DNA of 59,265 nt, taken from positions 1 through 59,265 of the forward strand of contig NZ_SMGK01000009.1 of NCBI RefSeq assembly GCF_004339725.1, in the 5' to 3' direction. The notes under the pieces were generated by a model. That model made no database searches. It had not been told where the DNA came from and was given only the letters and a program-made list of their open reading frames with translations. The position numbers were made by a program, and so were the translations under genes. Of the stretch, positions 17,838 to 26,960 are shown in pieces (position 1 is the stretch's first letter; the number at the start of each line of letters is the position of its first letter). Origin of the DNA: Acidipila rosea (GTDB taxonomy: Bacteria; Acidobacteriota; Terriglobia; Terriglobales; Acidobacteriaceae).

Positions 17838-18628
17838 AGCCACTCAACGTCTACAGCCAGATAATCAATTACATCTTTCAGGCAAACTATAAGGGCGGCC
17901 AGGAATTCCAGTTTGATCGCGAAGAGATCATCGCCGCTGCCTCCGCGCTCGACATCAAAGTGCCAAAAAATCCAGGCGACGTTGTTTATAGCTTCCGGTA
18001 TCGAAATAGGCTTCCAAAGGAAATTCTCGATACGCAGCCGCAGGGGCTCAATTGGCTCATCTTAGGAGCCGGTCCAGCTCGATACCGTTTCCGGCTAAAT
18101 CGGCTCGCGTATATCTATCCGACAAACGGATTGCTCGTACGGAAAATCCCGGATGCTACACCTGAGATTATCGCTCAATATGCTTTGACGGACGAGCAAG
18201 CCCTTCTCGCAAAGATTCGTTACAACAGGCTGATCGACACTTTTCTCGGCATCGTCGCTTATTCGCTGCAGAACCATCTTCGGACGACCATCGACAACTA
18301 CGGTCAGATAGAAATCGATGAGTTGTACGTGGGAGTCGACGCCCGTGGTGTCCAATACATTGTTCCGGTGCAGGCGAAGGGCGGCAAAGATGTTCTTGGC
18401 GTCATACAGACGATTCAAGACACTATGTTTTGCAAGGACGAAGCCAGGTATGCCAACTGCATCCCCAGGACGGTCTCTGCTCAGTTCATGCCGGATAATG
18501 TGATTGCGCTTTTCGAGCTTACTTTCGATGGCGACGAGGTATCCATCGTTCGAGAGTGCCATTACCAACTCACCGAAGCCGTCAATATCCGACCGGCGGA
18601 TTTGCAGCGGTATCGGCTGACGGAGTAA
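17834..18628 (+). CDS. Type II restriction endonuclease partner
   Basis: This 264-aa protein is coupled to the methyltransferase by an ATGA overlap. 'GQIEIDELYVGVDARG' followed by 'VQAKGGKD' fits a PD-(D/E)xK active site (Glu160/Asp162, then Gln180-Ala-Lys182). The position right after a C5-methylase strongly suggests the cognate endonuclease. It ends 8 bases before a convergent gene, with no terminator visible between. Confidence 0.82.
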   Translation: MKPLNVYSQIINYIFQANYKGGQEFQFDREEIIAAASALDIKVPKNPGDVVYSFRYRNRLPKEILDTQPQGLNWLILGAGPARYRFRLNRLAYIYPTNGLLVRKIPDATPEIIAQYALTDEQALLAKIRYNRLIDTFLGIVAYSLQNHLRTTIDNYGQIEIDELYVGVDARGVQYIVPVQAKGGKDVLGVIQTIQDTMFCKDEARYANCIPRTVSAQFMPDNVIALFELTFDGDEVSIVRECHYQLTEAVNIRPADLQRYRLTE

Positions 18629-18636
18629 TCGCCAGC

Positions 18637-19602
18637 CTACTGATCCAGCGTCGCAAAGTTCGGTAAATAGCGATAAAACTCGGCAAAATGGTCAGCATCG
18701 GAAGGTGGGATCGATCCGTAATCGATAGGCTTGTCGGTTTGTGGCAACTGACGCTCGATGTGCCGTATCTCCCGTATCGTAAGAACTGGAACCTGGATTC
18801 GTATAGGCTTTCCGTCGGTGGTCAGAAAGTCTAGAGTTTCAAATCCGCATGACTGGGCAGTGCCGAGCTCTCGCCCTTCAACGAAGATTCCGACGACGGT
18901 CGTCATACATGCGCCGTCTTTGTACTCAATAGAGCAAATTGGAATAAAGCTTACCGCGCTAAAGACATCCTGATCGATGTTTCTGACTGCCAACGCCGCT
19001 TGGATTTTTGCCTCGATCATGCGACGACTGAGGTTCCCCAATGGCCATCCGTAGAGGTCATCTTCACAGACGCCTTGAGGTATGGATTCGCGACCAAACT
19101 GATCGCGGAAACGTTCCAATGCGGTTGGACCGTTGGTTTCCTTTTGTGCGTCCCCAACTTCTCTTGCTTGCTGGCATTGAACCGATACTGCTAAGACAGT
19201 TCCAGATGCTGCATGAGACGCGACGATTTGGCTGTCTAGCAACATATCTGGAGCGAGCGGATCGTCGTAATCCAGCCAAACGAACGACCTCTTCGACCAA
19301 TCAAGCTCCGGCAAGACGACTGATGCCTCGTCATATGCAACTGTGATTGTTGAGAATGGCTTGTTGGCTTCGACGCGAGCCTTGGCGTTTTTCTCTCGCT
19401 CGATCGACCGCATATCCTTAACTCCTAGGGCGCGATGAAATAGGGAAAAATCCGTAAACCAAATGGAACCCAGCCCTACGTAGGTGTAATCCTCAACTGG
19501 TTGAAACGGCCGCAGGCGGCGAAAGATCTCGCTCAACATCTTGCGCTCCGCATGCTTAGCTGGACGTAATGAATAGTCGATTTTTCGGAAGCTCGCGCTC
19601 AT
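18637..19602 (-). CDS. Methyltransferase-like partner of the GHKL ATPase
   Basis: This 321-aa protein resembles 'putative O-methyltransferase' proteins found next to bacterial MutL/MORC-like ATPases. It has a Rossmann-type glycine motif 'YVGLGSIWFTDF' (~41-52) and an acidic-Pro motif 'DYDDPL' at 111-116, which could be a methylase motif IV variant. Its substrate is unknown. The ATG at 19602 has an AGAAGA site and avoids overlapping the upstream ATPase gene, whose stop lies 16 bases before it. Converges on the R-M operon. Confidence 0.6.
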   Translation of the reverse strand: MSASFRKIDYSLRPAKHAERKMLSEIFRRLRPFQPVEDYTYVGLGSIWFTDFSLFHRALGVKDMRSIEREKNAKARVEANKPFSTITVAYDEASVVLPELDWSKRSFVWLDYDDPLAPDMLLDSQIVASHAASGTVLAVSVQCQQAREVGDAQKETNGPTALERFRDQFGRESIPQGVCEDDLYGWPLGNLSRRMIEAKIQAALAVRNIDQDVFSAVSFIPICSIEYKDGACMTTVVGIFVEGRELGTAQSCGFETLDFLTTDGKPIRIQVPVLTIREIRHIERQLPQTDKPIDYGSIPPSDADHFAEFYRYLPNFATLDQ

Positions 19603-19618
19603 AGATCTTCTGATTTGC

Positions 19619-20971
19619 TCAATTGTCGCGTTGCTTTCGCAGAGCGAGATCGAAACACCTTTCGCCAACCGCTTTGGCCGATGAAAGGCCAAATGCATTG
19701 GCCAGGAAGTCGATGTCGGGTAATGGCCGCGAAAACTGGATTTTTACCATCGTTGGGCCAGCAGGCGCAATGTCGCCACGCCGCGGAAAGGTAAACGGCG
19801 TCTTCGTCTGCAATGTTTCAGTGTTGACACGCGATGCGTGAGAGAGATGCCCCAGCAGTGTACTACTCTCTTTAGTCTGCTCTTCCACCTCGCGATCCAG
19901 TTCGTTCATGAAGTCGATGACCGGTCGCATCATCTCGACCATGCGCAGGAAAGTCTTTTGCCAAATGGGGCTTTCCTGATCAACATCGGTCTTAGTGGTA
20001 TTCCAAGGCACGCGTCCAGAATCTGCTGAGTCGAACCAGACCACCCCCCGGAACCGGGCATACTGATTATGAAAAGTTGGAATACTGGTTTTAGATGCCT
20101 CCGATTCGACCAATCCCCATCCTGTCACTGCCCGACGATCGGCTTCCAAGATTACGCGCCCGTTGCATACGACGTACCATCCGGCGTCGCGAGGGATTGA
20201 CTCCCCGATGCCAACGACGATTCGTGCATTCACGAGCGTTCCGGTTGCGCCGTTGAAGGAAAGCTTGTCGACACCGGGACGGAGGCTTCCGGTGATGAGC
20301 AAATTGAGACTAGTAGCACTGATGTGGTGACCATTGACGGAGATCGAGAGGCCATCCGCGATGAACTGGCGATGCTTTGATTTGATCAGTCCAATGATGG
20401 CATTCACGAAATACTCAGTACCGAAACGAGCGCTCACCTCTGGGCGCAGTTTGTCCACCACAATTAGTGTGCCTGGCTCGTCCTTGGATACCTGTGGAGT
20501 CTCAGGAAATTCGGCCCAAGGGAACGTCCATGCCTTATAGCCTTCCCATTCAATTACATCTACATCTACGGCCCACTCCTCGTCTTCCGTCGACGATTGG
20601 ACCATGAAATGCCGCCCAAACTTGAACAACGCTCGCTTCATTCCCACTCCAAACTGGCCGATAGAGTGAGGTGGCATGGGCTTTTCAGCCGGACGCCCGA
20701 AGCGAAACGCGTAATCCCGGGCGGTTTCCTTATCGAAGCCACCGCAATTGTCGAAAATTTTGAACCTGTTCGCGTCGACCGTGATTGTCACCTCGAAGCC
20801 GTCAAGCGGCTTTGGGTCCGTCCCTCGGTAACGCTGTGCGCCGTCTACGCTGTTGTCGACTAAATCAAGGACAGCTTGTTCGAGCTGAATGTCACGGGTG
20901 ATCATGTCGACGAAAAACTGCTTCGTCGGCTCGGCGTCTATCAACCTCTCTGCGGTTTCGGCGATTGGCAT
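19619..20971 (-). CDS. GHKL (Hsp90/MutL/MORC-like) ATPase
   Basis: In this 450-aa protein the N-terminal ATPase carries the Bergerat-fold motifs: 'DLVDNSVDG' (Asn40), 'FDNCGGF' (Asp74) and 'GQFGVGMKRA' (105-113). MORC-like GHKL ATPases are known to accompany restriction-modification operons in bacteria, where they may act on DNA as clamps. Here the gene, with its methyltransferase-like partner, faces the vsr-dcm-endonuclease operon, so the five genes may be one functional unit. It is divergent from the DUF3644 gene. Confidence 0.8.
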   Translation of the reverse strand: MPIAETAERLIDAEPTKQFFVDMITRDIQLEQAVLDLVDNSVDGAQRYRGTDPKPLDGFEVTITVDANRFKIFDNCGGFDKETARDYAFRFGRPAEKPMPPHSIGQFGVGMKRALFKFGRHFMVQSSTEDEEWAVDVDVIEWEGYKAWTFPWAEFPETPQVSKDEPGTLIVVDKLRPEVSARFGTEYFVNAIIGLIKSKHRQFIADGLSISVNGHHISATSLNLLITGSLRPGVDKLSFNGATGTLVNARIVVGIGESIPRDAGWYVVCNGRVILEADRRAVTGWGLVESEASKTSIPTFHNQYARFRGVVWFDSADSGRVPWNTTKTDVDQESPIWQKTFLRMVEMMRPVIDFMNELDREVEEQTKESSTLLGHLSHASRVNTETLQTKTPFTFPRRGDIAPAGPTMVKIQFSRPLPDIDFLANAFGLSSAKAVGERCFDLALRKQRDN

Positions 20972-21147
20972 GGTTTGGAAAGTGCGATCTCTTCAGCTTC
21001 GTTTCCCAACCTTTATACCAAAGGGAGAGAATTTAGAGAGCGTTAGGCTATCGGGCCGTCTTCGCGGGAGGCCGGAATTCGTGCCCAATCATCTTTATCT
21101 CGCTATTTTGAATAACTGATGTTCGCCGCTAGTAGACTCAATCCAAC

Positions 21148-22149
21148 ATGGCAAAGCGTATTCGACGCGTCTGGTCTGTATCGCACGAATTGGTGAAAAA
21201 GGCCCGTGAGGCAATGCTCACGGCCGTCCAGATTTATAACAATCCACAGATCGAGTTTAAATCGGAGTTGTTCATCGTCACGACAGTCATCGCTTGGACT
21301 TACCTGCTCCATGCCTATTTCCGAAACACAAAATCGACTACAGGCAGCTTGAACGCATGTCGGGCCGCAAGAAGTATGCCACCACACCGCGCGGCGCTGT
21401 GCGGCTCTGGAGCCTGGAGGAGTGCCTTGGCTGTAGAGAGTCTCCCATCAACCATATAGTCAAACAAAATCTCGTTTTTCCTGATCGGCATCCGCCACGA
21501 GATTGAGCATCAGGGAACCTCGCGAATCGACGATCAGTTGAGCGCCAAGTTCATGTCCGCTGCACTTAACTTCAATGAAACGATAAAGAAGCACTTTGGA
21601 GATGCACACTCGCTCGAAAAAGAGCAGGCATTCAGCATCCAGCTCTCAACTTTTGACGAGGATGGAGCCAAAGAGCTACTTCTTCAGACGGACCTTCCGC
21701 CTAACATTCGGACATACATAACAGACTTTGAGAAAGACATGACCGACGCCGAATTCAATGACCCGCGGTTCTCATTCAGAGTCGCGTTCATTCGAAAACT
21801 TGCAAATGGCAAAGCTACAGCCGACAAACTTGTCGAGTTCGTGCCTGCTGGGTCTACCTCAGACGAGATGAACCGCGTGTACGTCAAAGAAACTGAAAAG
21901 GTGAAGTATCGTCCCGGACAGATTGTCGCGATGATGAGGGATGAGGGTTTTCGAGGCTTCACCATGCATGAACATACAGAATTGTGGAAAGAGCTCAATG
22001 CAAAGCGCGAACCCGGCAAGTTCGGTGTATTCGTTGCCGAAACAACTTGGCTCTGGTATCCAAGTTGGATCGAAGAGGTACGACGGTTCTGTGAAGCTAA
22101 TGAAGCTCGGTTGCGGCCGCGAGTCGCAACCGTTCCAGTGCACAGGTAA
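21148..22149 (+). pseudogene. DUF3644 protein with two compensating frameshifts
   Basis: The segments from 21148, 21320 and 21470 join into one DUF3644 protein. The N-terminal 'SHELVKKAREAMLTAVQIYN' continues after a shift near 21320 as 'KHKIDYRQLERMSG' and 'LWSLEECLG', and after a second shift near 21478 as 'FLIGIRHEIEHQ' to the end. One A appears to be missing in the run at ~21318 and one T added in the run at ~21476, so the final frame equals the first. This may be a true -1/+1 pair or homopolymer sequencing error. DUF3644 is linked to defence islands. Confidence 0.75.
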
Positions 22150-22190
22150 TCGGCGTGCTCATCGTCTGGTCCCTTTGCTACCCTTGGTAC

Positions 22191-22439
22191 ATGCAGGTGA
22201 CGGTCAACATCCCGGACGAACTCGCCGCTCAGGTTCAGTCGCGCGGACTGACGCCACAGAGCTATGTCGAGAATCTGATCGCCGAACAGACTGCGACGGC
22301 AGGAGGGTCGGCGGCGCACAAACTCAGTTTGGAAGAGTTCGAGGCTTCACTGGACGAGTTGACGCGATACTCCGACAAGATTCCTGTTTTGCCGAAAGAG
22401 GTGTTCTCTCGTGAAAGCCTCTATCAGAATCATGATTGA
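22191..22439 (+). CDS. Antitoxin-like protein of a VapBC-type pair
   Basis: An 82-aa protein beginning 'MQVTVNIPDELAAQVQSRG', a short beta-strand plus helix typical of antitoxins acting on PIN toxins. Its TGA overlaps the ATG of the broken PIN gene (ATGA-type overlap at 22439). A longer start at 22155 exists but lacks homology. With the toxin decayed, this gene would be an orphan antitoxin. Confidence 0.65.
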   Translation: MQVTVNIPDELAAQVQSRGLTPQSYVENLIAEQTATAGGSAAHKLSLEEFEASLDELTRYSDKIPVLPKEVFSRESLYQNHD

Positions 22440-22905
22440 TGGCGAGGTCGTTCCTCTACCTGGACGACAGCAAAATCCTGCTCCGCCTCGCAAAAGACAA
22501 TCACCCAGAACTTTCGTTGGTACGCGGCGCAATTCGTGTCCTCACACAGAAAGGCATGCCCCAGCCCACACGTTGCAGAACATGATCGAGTTCTGGAATG
22601 CTTCACGCACCCTAAAGGGCGGAACGGTTTCGGTCTCACGGTAGAAGAGACAGAGAGAAACGCCCATCGAGCGCAGCTTCACTTTCCTCGCTGACACGGA
22701 AGCCGTCTACCGCGAGTGGCGAAGGATCGTCGTCCAACACAATGTCTCTGGCGTACAAGTCCATGACGCACGACTTGCCGCAGCTATGTATGCGCACGGC
22801 ATCAGCGAGATTCCAACGTTCAACGGCCCTGATTTCGTCCGTTTGGCCGGTATCCACGCAATAGATCCCCGCCACATTTCGAGCGACCGGGAACCGGCGA
22901 CCTAG
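22439..22905 (+). pseudogene. VapC-like PIN toxin, broken by frameshifts
   Basis: Reading across frames recovers a complete PIN toxin: 'FLYLDDSKILLRLAKD' (frame 1), 'TLQNMIEFWN' (shifted), 'PKGRNGFGLTVEETERNA' (shifted), then 'IERSFTFLADTEAVYREW', 'VHDARLAAAMYAHGI' and 'FNGPDFVRL' to the TAG at 22905. The PIN acidic residues (Asp, Glu of 'IEFW', Asp of 'VHDAR') are all present, so decay is recent or partly due to sequencing error. At least three frame changes are needed. Confidence 0.75.
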
Positions 22906-22950
22906 CTAGATCATTCAGACCACAAATCTAAGAGAATTGACCGGAGGCAT

Positions 22951-22967
22951 CATTCCAAAAAGGAATG
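22951..22967. promoter_or_regulatory. Inverted repeat upstream of the type IV secretion operon
   Basis: CATTCC and GGAATG flank AAAAA about 90 bases before the first secretion gene. This is a plausible operator for control of the transfer operon. No regulator gene is adjacent. Confidence 0.4.
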
Positions 22968-23024
22968 ACGCTCGCTCAAAAAGTCATTGGACGTTTCCCT
23001 GCGACGCTCTTAGCTTTGCGCCTA

Positions 23025-23041
23025 GCTGACACCGAGTCAGC
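23025..23041 (+). promoter_or_regulatory. Hairpin abutting the virB2 ribosome site
   Basis: GCTGAC-accga-GTCAGC ends directly before the GGAGG site (23042-23046) of the pilin gene. A stem here could tune translation of the first gene of the transfer operon. Confidence 0.4.
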
Positions 23042-23053
23042 GGAGGTGCAAAG

Positions 23054-23464
23054 ATGCTCAGAATCCGCCGCTCAATCCGGTTGGGAAAGCCTCTCAATCG
23101 GTCGTCCAATCTCCCCGCCAAACGGCGGGTAAACCCACTCTCCAAGCAAACTTTCCGCCATGCCCTTCATGTGATGGCACCGACGCTCACCGCACTCCTG
23201 TTTGCGGGAGTCGGAAGTGGCGTTGCCCACGCCCAGGGAACGATGGACTTCTCTGGGGCGCAAACGCTGATGGGAACTTTTAAGACGTTCTGTATTTATG
23301 CGGGTGCTGTTATTTGTTTCGGCGGTCTGATTTTCGCCGGAATTCGCATGATGTCGGGACGGTTTCAAGACGCGATCCCAGGACTCTTCGGCGCTTTGTT
23401 CGGTGCCGGAGTTCTCGGCTGGGGAGCTGGTTGGATCGGCTCTTTAACCGGGCAATCGATGTAG
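23054..23464 (+). CDS. virB2: VirB2/TrbC-like conjugative pilin
   Basis: This 136-aa protein has a long N-terminal export signal ending near 'GVAHAQG', followed by two hydrophobic segments ('FCIYAGAVICFGGLIFAGI' and 'GLFGALFGAGVLGWGAGWI'), the layout of VirB2/TrbC pilins. It would be processed and assembled into the transfer pilus. It opens the secretion operon with a strong GGAGG site 7 bases before the ATG and is followed by virB3 and virB4 in the standard order. Confidence 0.85.
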   Translation: MLRIRRSIRLGKPLNRSSNLPAKRRVNPLSKQTFRHALHVMAPTLTALLFAGVGSGVAHAQGTMDFSGAQTLMGTFKTFCIYAGAVICFGGLIFAGIRMMSGRFQDAIPGLFGALFGAGVLGWGAGWIGSLTGQSM

Positions 23465-23479
23465 GAGGTGACATCGATT

Positions 23480-23743
23480 ATGACCAAGCGGGGAGAGCCG
23501 TTACCGATCAATCAAGCGCTGAATCGACCGAGAGCCAAGCTTGGTCTCGATCTTACAGCATGGATGGCGATCGTATTCGTCTGCGTAACGGTTTTCCTCG
23601 TTGGGTTTCGTCTTCTGGCAATGATTGCCTTCCCCACGCTTGCGATTGGCGCATGGCTGATCGTCCGCAAACACCCAAAGATGTTTCAACTCTGGGGCCT
23701 CAGCCTCAACCAGAAGTCCTACTATGACCCGCGCAAACAGTGA
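23480..23743 (+). CDS. virB3: VirB3/TrbD-like inner-membrane protein
   Basis: This 87-aa protein has one to two membrane spans ('AWMAIVFVCVTVFLVGFRLL', 'AFPTLAIGAWLIV') and the typical VirB3 order of N-terminal 'INQALNRPR' before the membrane part. VirB3 works with VirB4 at the inner membrane. The ATG at 23480 follows an AGGAGGTGA site. Its end overlaps virB4 by 20 bases. Confidence 0.85.
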   Translation: MTKRGEPLPINQALNRPRAKLGLDLTAWMAIVFVCVTVFLVGFRLLAMIAFPTLAIGAWLIVRKHPKMFQLWGLSLNQKSYYDPRKQ

Positions 23744-26093
23744 ACAGATCAAACATACGCCGTGGTTCGCAAAGGCCGGAGCCGCGTGCTCGATTGTGCC
23801 CATCTCGCGCTTCATCGGCCCGAATGTCTTTGCACTCAAGGGCGGCGGCTATGGATGCCTGTTCTCCCTCACCGGCATCGACGAGGAGAGTTTGACCGAT
23901 CAGGAGCTTGATTCACGGATGAGGGCGATTGAGGGCGCACTTCGGGGACTGCCTGAAGGCTCCTGCCTGTATCAGTACGCACGCGTGATGTCGGGGTTTG
24001 AATTGCCCCGTCAGAACAGATATACGAATCCCGCCACGCAGGTATTCGTGGACGACCGGCTTGCTTTCCTAGAGAAGACGGCAGCCTTCCGTCGCATTGA
24101 TCTTCATTGGTGCCTCACGCTTGAGCCGTCGAAGGCGAAAGCGTTTGAGCGCGAGCCGCAGGAGAACGCCGCCGACACGTCGCGCATGTTGGCCGAACTT
24201 CAGAAGACGGCAACCATACTTGAAAGCCATCTTGGCGGTGCTCTCGGATTGCGGCTGCTTCCGAAGAACGATGTCTTCCAGTTCTTCAGCTACCTGTTCA
24301 ACCTTGAAGATTGGGCAAGCGATGACCAGCTTCGAAGCGATACCGGCGTAGACCGCCAGATCGTGAAGAACCCGGTTGCGTGGCACAGCGACTACCTGCA
24401 AGTCGGCAAACGCCATGTGCAGATGTTCTCCCTGAAGACCACGCCTGAAGCATCGAGACCGTGCCAGTTCTCCAGCCTGCTGACGCTCGACTGCGATAGC
24501 GTCCTGTGCTCGACCTGGCGCGTGAAGTCCACAACCGCGGCCCGCAGCGAGATCGACGCTCAGGAAAAGTTCATCTCGTTTTTCAAGGTCGGTGTACTGA
24601 CCCGTGTGATGAGCGGGCGCGATACCGCGTCCCTTGAAACCGGGGCGGGTGCGAAGGCCGCCAACAGCAATGTTGATGACTTGAGCCAGGTTATCCGCGA
24701 ACTGGATAAGAAGGCGCAAGGCGAATACTCGTTGCGCTTACTGCTCGCCGCCCGCAGCGCCGAACAGCTACGCGACACCATCCCTGCTGTGCATCGGATC
24801 TTCGTCGATGCACGCGCTCAGGTGATGGAGGAGACGCTTGGCAACCTGTCGGCTTTCTATGCCATGTTCCCCGGCAATCACAAGTTCAACGTCTTCCCGC
24901 TGTGGCTTGCAGAGGATCATCATGCGCGGCTGTCTTCTGTGTTCGCGCCCCATATCGGCCACCCACGCTCAGAGGACTTGGATTCGGAGTACCTGAATAT
25001 CTTCGAGACCCGCACCCGGACGCCGTTCTTTCAGGACGTGTATGTGGATGGCGTCAGGGTCATGCTCATCATCGGCCCAACTGGCACCGGGAAGTCGGTT
25101 CATGGGAACCAGATCATCGCTCTGGAGCAGAAATACGGCGGATTTACCTACATTTTCGACATCGGCGGCAGCTATGAGAGCGTTGTCGAATTATACGGCG
25201 GACGGGTTGACCGCGTGGGAAAAGACGGCCCCCGCGTCAATCCCTTCGCCTTGGAGCCGACCGAGAGCAACATCAAGTTCCTGTATTCCTTCGTGAAGCT
25301 CCTGCTCACCAACGGCGGCGCGGAGCTGGAGCCCGAAGACGACGATGTCATCCACAAGGCCGTGCAGGATATGTACCTGCTCGACCCGGAGAACCGGCGT
25401 CTGTCGAACTTGTTCCTGCCGAAGAAGCTCGACCGCTATATGTCGAAGTGGGTTGGCAAAGGCATTTATAACGCCGTCTTCGACAACGTTGAAGACAGCC
25501 TCTCGCTCTCCCGCCTGCAATGCTTCGACTTCCAGGGTGTGAACAATGACCAGTACGCCGACCTGATCGAGCCGCTGATGGTATGGCTTCTCCGGCGCAT
25601 CAACGACGTGCTTTACAACCCCGCCAATCTTGGCGTGCCCAAGCACATCCTCATCGAAGAAATCTTCTCTTCGATGAAGAACAAGCAGTTGTTGGATGGT
25701 GCGCTGGCTTCGATCAAGACCGTGCGTAAGAACCTTGGCGGCGTAACCATGATCGGCCAGTCCGCCGACGACCTCGGAGCCAATGCTGACAGCATCGTGA
25801 ACTCCTGCACATCGTTCCTGTTCCTGAAGGATGCCACGTTCAATCGAAAGCGTTATGCGGAGTTGTTCAAGATGACGGAACAACAGCTCGCTCTCTTCGA
25901 GAGCTTGCAGGACCGCGAAGGTCTATACATGCGCCGTGACGGTCTGACGAAGGTTGTCGCGCTCAATCTCGACAGCCGCAGCTATGCGACGTTCTCCACC
26001 AAACCCAAAGACCGGGTACGCCGGTCAAAACTCATCGCCAAATACGGACTCACCGAGGGCATCACACGCTTCGCCCAGGGCGAATCCGCATAA
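23724..26093 (+). CDS. virB4: VirB4/TrbE-type secretion ATPase
   Basis: The 789-aa VirB4 ATPase energises pilus assembly and substrate transfer. The N-terminal CagE/TrbE/VirB domain is followed by Walker A 'GPTGTGKSVHGNQ' near residue 450, 'TYIFDIGGSYESVVELYGG', 'HILIEEIFSSMKN' as the Walker B region, and 'MIGQSADDL'. Length and motif order fit the family. It overlaps virB3. Confidence 0.95.
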   Translation: MTRANSEQIKHTPWFAKAGAACSIVPISRFIGPNVFALKGGGYGCLFSLTGIDEESLTDQELDSRMRAIEGALRGLPEGSCLYQYARVMSGFELPRQNRYTNPATQVFVDDRLAFLEKTAAFRRIDLHWCLTLEPSKAKAFEREPQENAADTSRMLAELQKTATILESHLGGALGLRLLPKNDVFQFFSYLFNLEDWASDDQLRSDTGVDRQIVKNPVAWHSDYLQVGKRHVQMFSLKTTPEASRPCQFSSLLTLDCDSVLCSTWRVKSTTAARSEIDAQEKFISFFKVGVLTRVMSGRDTASLETGAGAKAANSNVDDLSQVIRELDKKAQGEYSLRLLLAARSAEQLRDTIPAVHRIFVDARAQVMEETLGNLSAFYAMFPGNHKFNVFPLWLAEDHHARLSSVFAPHIGHPRSEDLDSEYLNIFETRTRTPFFQDVYVDGVRVMLIIGPTGTGKSVHGNQIIALEQKYGGFTYIFDIGGSYESVVELYGGRVDRVGKDGPRVNPFALEPTESNIKFLYSFVKLLLTNGGAELEPEDDDVIHKAVQDMYLLDPENRRLSNLFLPKKLDRYMSKWVGKGIYNAVFDNVEDSLSLSRLQCFDFQGVNNDQYADLIEPLMVWLLRRINDVLYNPANLGVPKHILIEEIFSSMKNKQLLDGALASIKTVRKNLGGVTMIGQSADDLGANADSIVNSCTSFLFLKDATFNRKRYAELFKMTEQQLALFESLQDREGLYMRRDGLTKVVALNLDSRSYATFSTKPKDRVRRSKLIAKYGLTEGITRFAQGESA

Positions 26094-26112
26094 CCCCGAA
26101 AGGACCAGAGCA

Positions 26113-26958
26113 ATGAAATCACCCATCCTTATCATCGTTACCGCTGGCCTAACGTTGACCGCAAGCATTGCTTCTGCGTCCGGCCCAACGACACCCGAGC
26201 AGAAGCACCTTCAGCCGAACGCGCCGCGCACCATCACCGTGTCCGAGGCGGACACGCCGCCTGTGGTTCGTGCTGGTTTACTGCAATCGACGCTCATCCT
26301 GCTTCCCGATCAGGAGAAGGTTGCCAACGTCTTTGCCGGGGATACCGTGGATTGGGTGTTCGATGGCGGTCATGTCGCCAGTCGCTTCATCAGCGTCAAG
26401 CCGAAGTTGGCTAACAGTACAACGGACGTGCATATCGTCTCCGATCACGGCAATGAATACACCCTCCAGTTGCGGGAAGTCTCCGGCGACGACGATCCCC
26501 ACTTCGACTCCAAAATCTTCATCGCTCCCGGCGATAGAGCCGCAAAGGACAGATTGATTGAGATGCCTGTCTTCGTTCCCGCTGCCGAGCTGGACAAAGT
26601 GAAGCAAGAAGCCGTCGCAGCGCAGGCGGCCCAGGCCGCAACGCTGAAAGCGGAAAAAACGCAGGAAGAGGCGTACCGCAGCCAGTATCCCGGCTCATTG
26701 CATTTTGACTTCACGTGGGACAAATCGAAGGGCAAAGAGCTTGGCTTGCAGGCGATCTGGCACGATGACAAGTTCACCTACCTGCGTGGGCAGTTTCAGG
26801 AGACTCCCGCTTTGTATGAAGTGAAGGACAAGAAACCTTCGCTTATCAACTTTGATTTTGCGAATGGCCTTTACACCGTTCCGAAGCAGTTGGAGAACGG
26901 CTATCTCGCCATCGGTAAGCAAAAGGTCGAGTTTCACCGCACCGAGGAAGTGAGGTAG
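26113..26958 (+). CDS. trbG: VirB9/TrbG-like outer-membrane complex protein
   Basis: A 281-aa secreted protein with a signal peptide ('LIIVTAGLTLTASIASASG'), a region 'VFAGDTVDWVFDGGH', and the C-terminal TrbG/VirB9 part ('LHFDFTW', 'AIWHDDKFTYLRGQF'). With VirB10 it forms the outer core of the secretion channel. The ATG at 26113 follows the virB4 stop by 19 bases with AAAGGACCAG upstream. No VirB7 lipoprotein gene is obvious. Confidence 0.88.
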   Translation: MKSPILIIVTAGLTLTASIASASGPTTPEQKHLQPNAPRTITVSEADTPPVVRAGLLQSTLILLPDQEKVANVFAGDTVDWVFDGGHVASRFISVKPKLANSTTDVHIVSDHGNEYTLQLREVSGDDDPHFDSKIFIAPGDRAAKDRLIEMPVFVPAAELDKVKQEAVAAQAAQAATLKAEKTQEEAYRSQYPGSLHFDFTWDKSKGKELGLQAIWHDDKFTYLRGQFQETPALYEVKDKKPSLINFDFANGLYTVPKQLENGYLAIGKQKVEFHRTEEVR

Positions 26959-26960
26959 CC

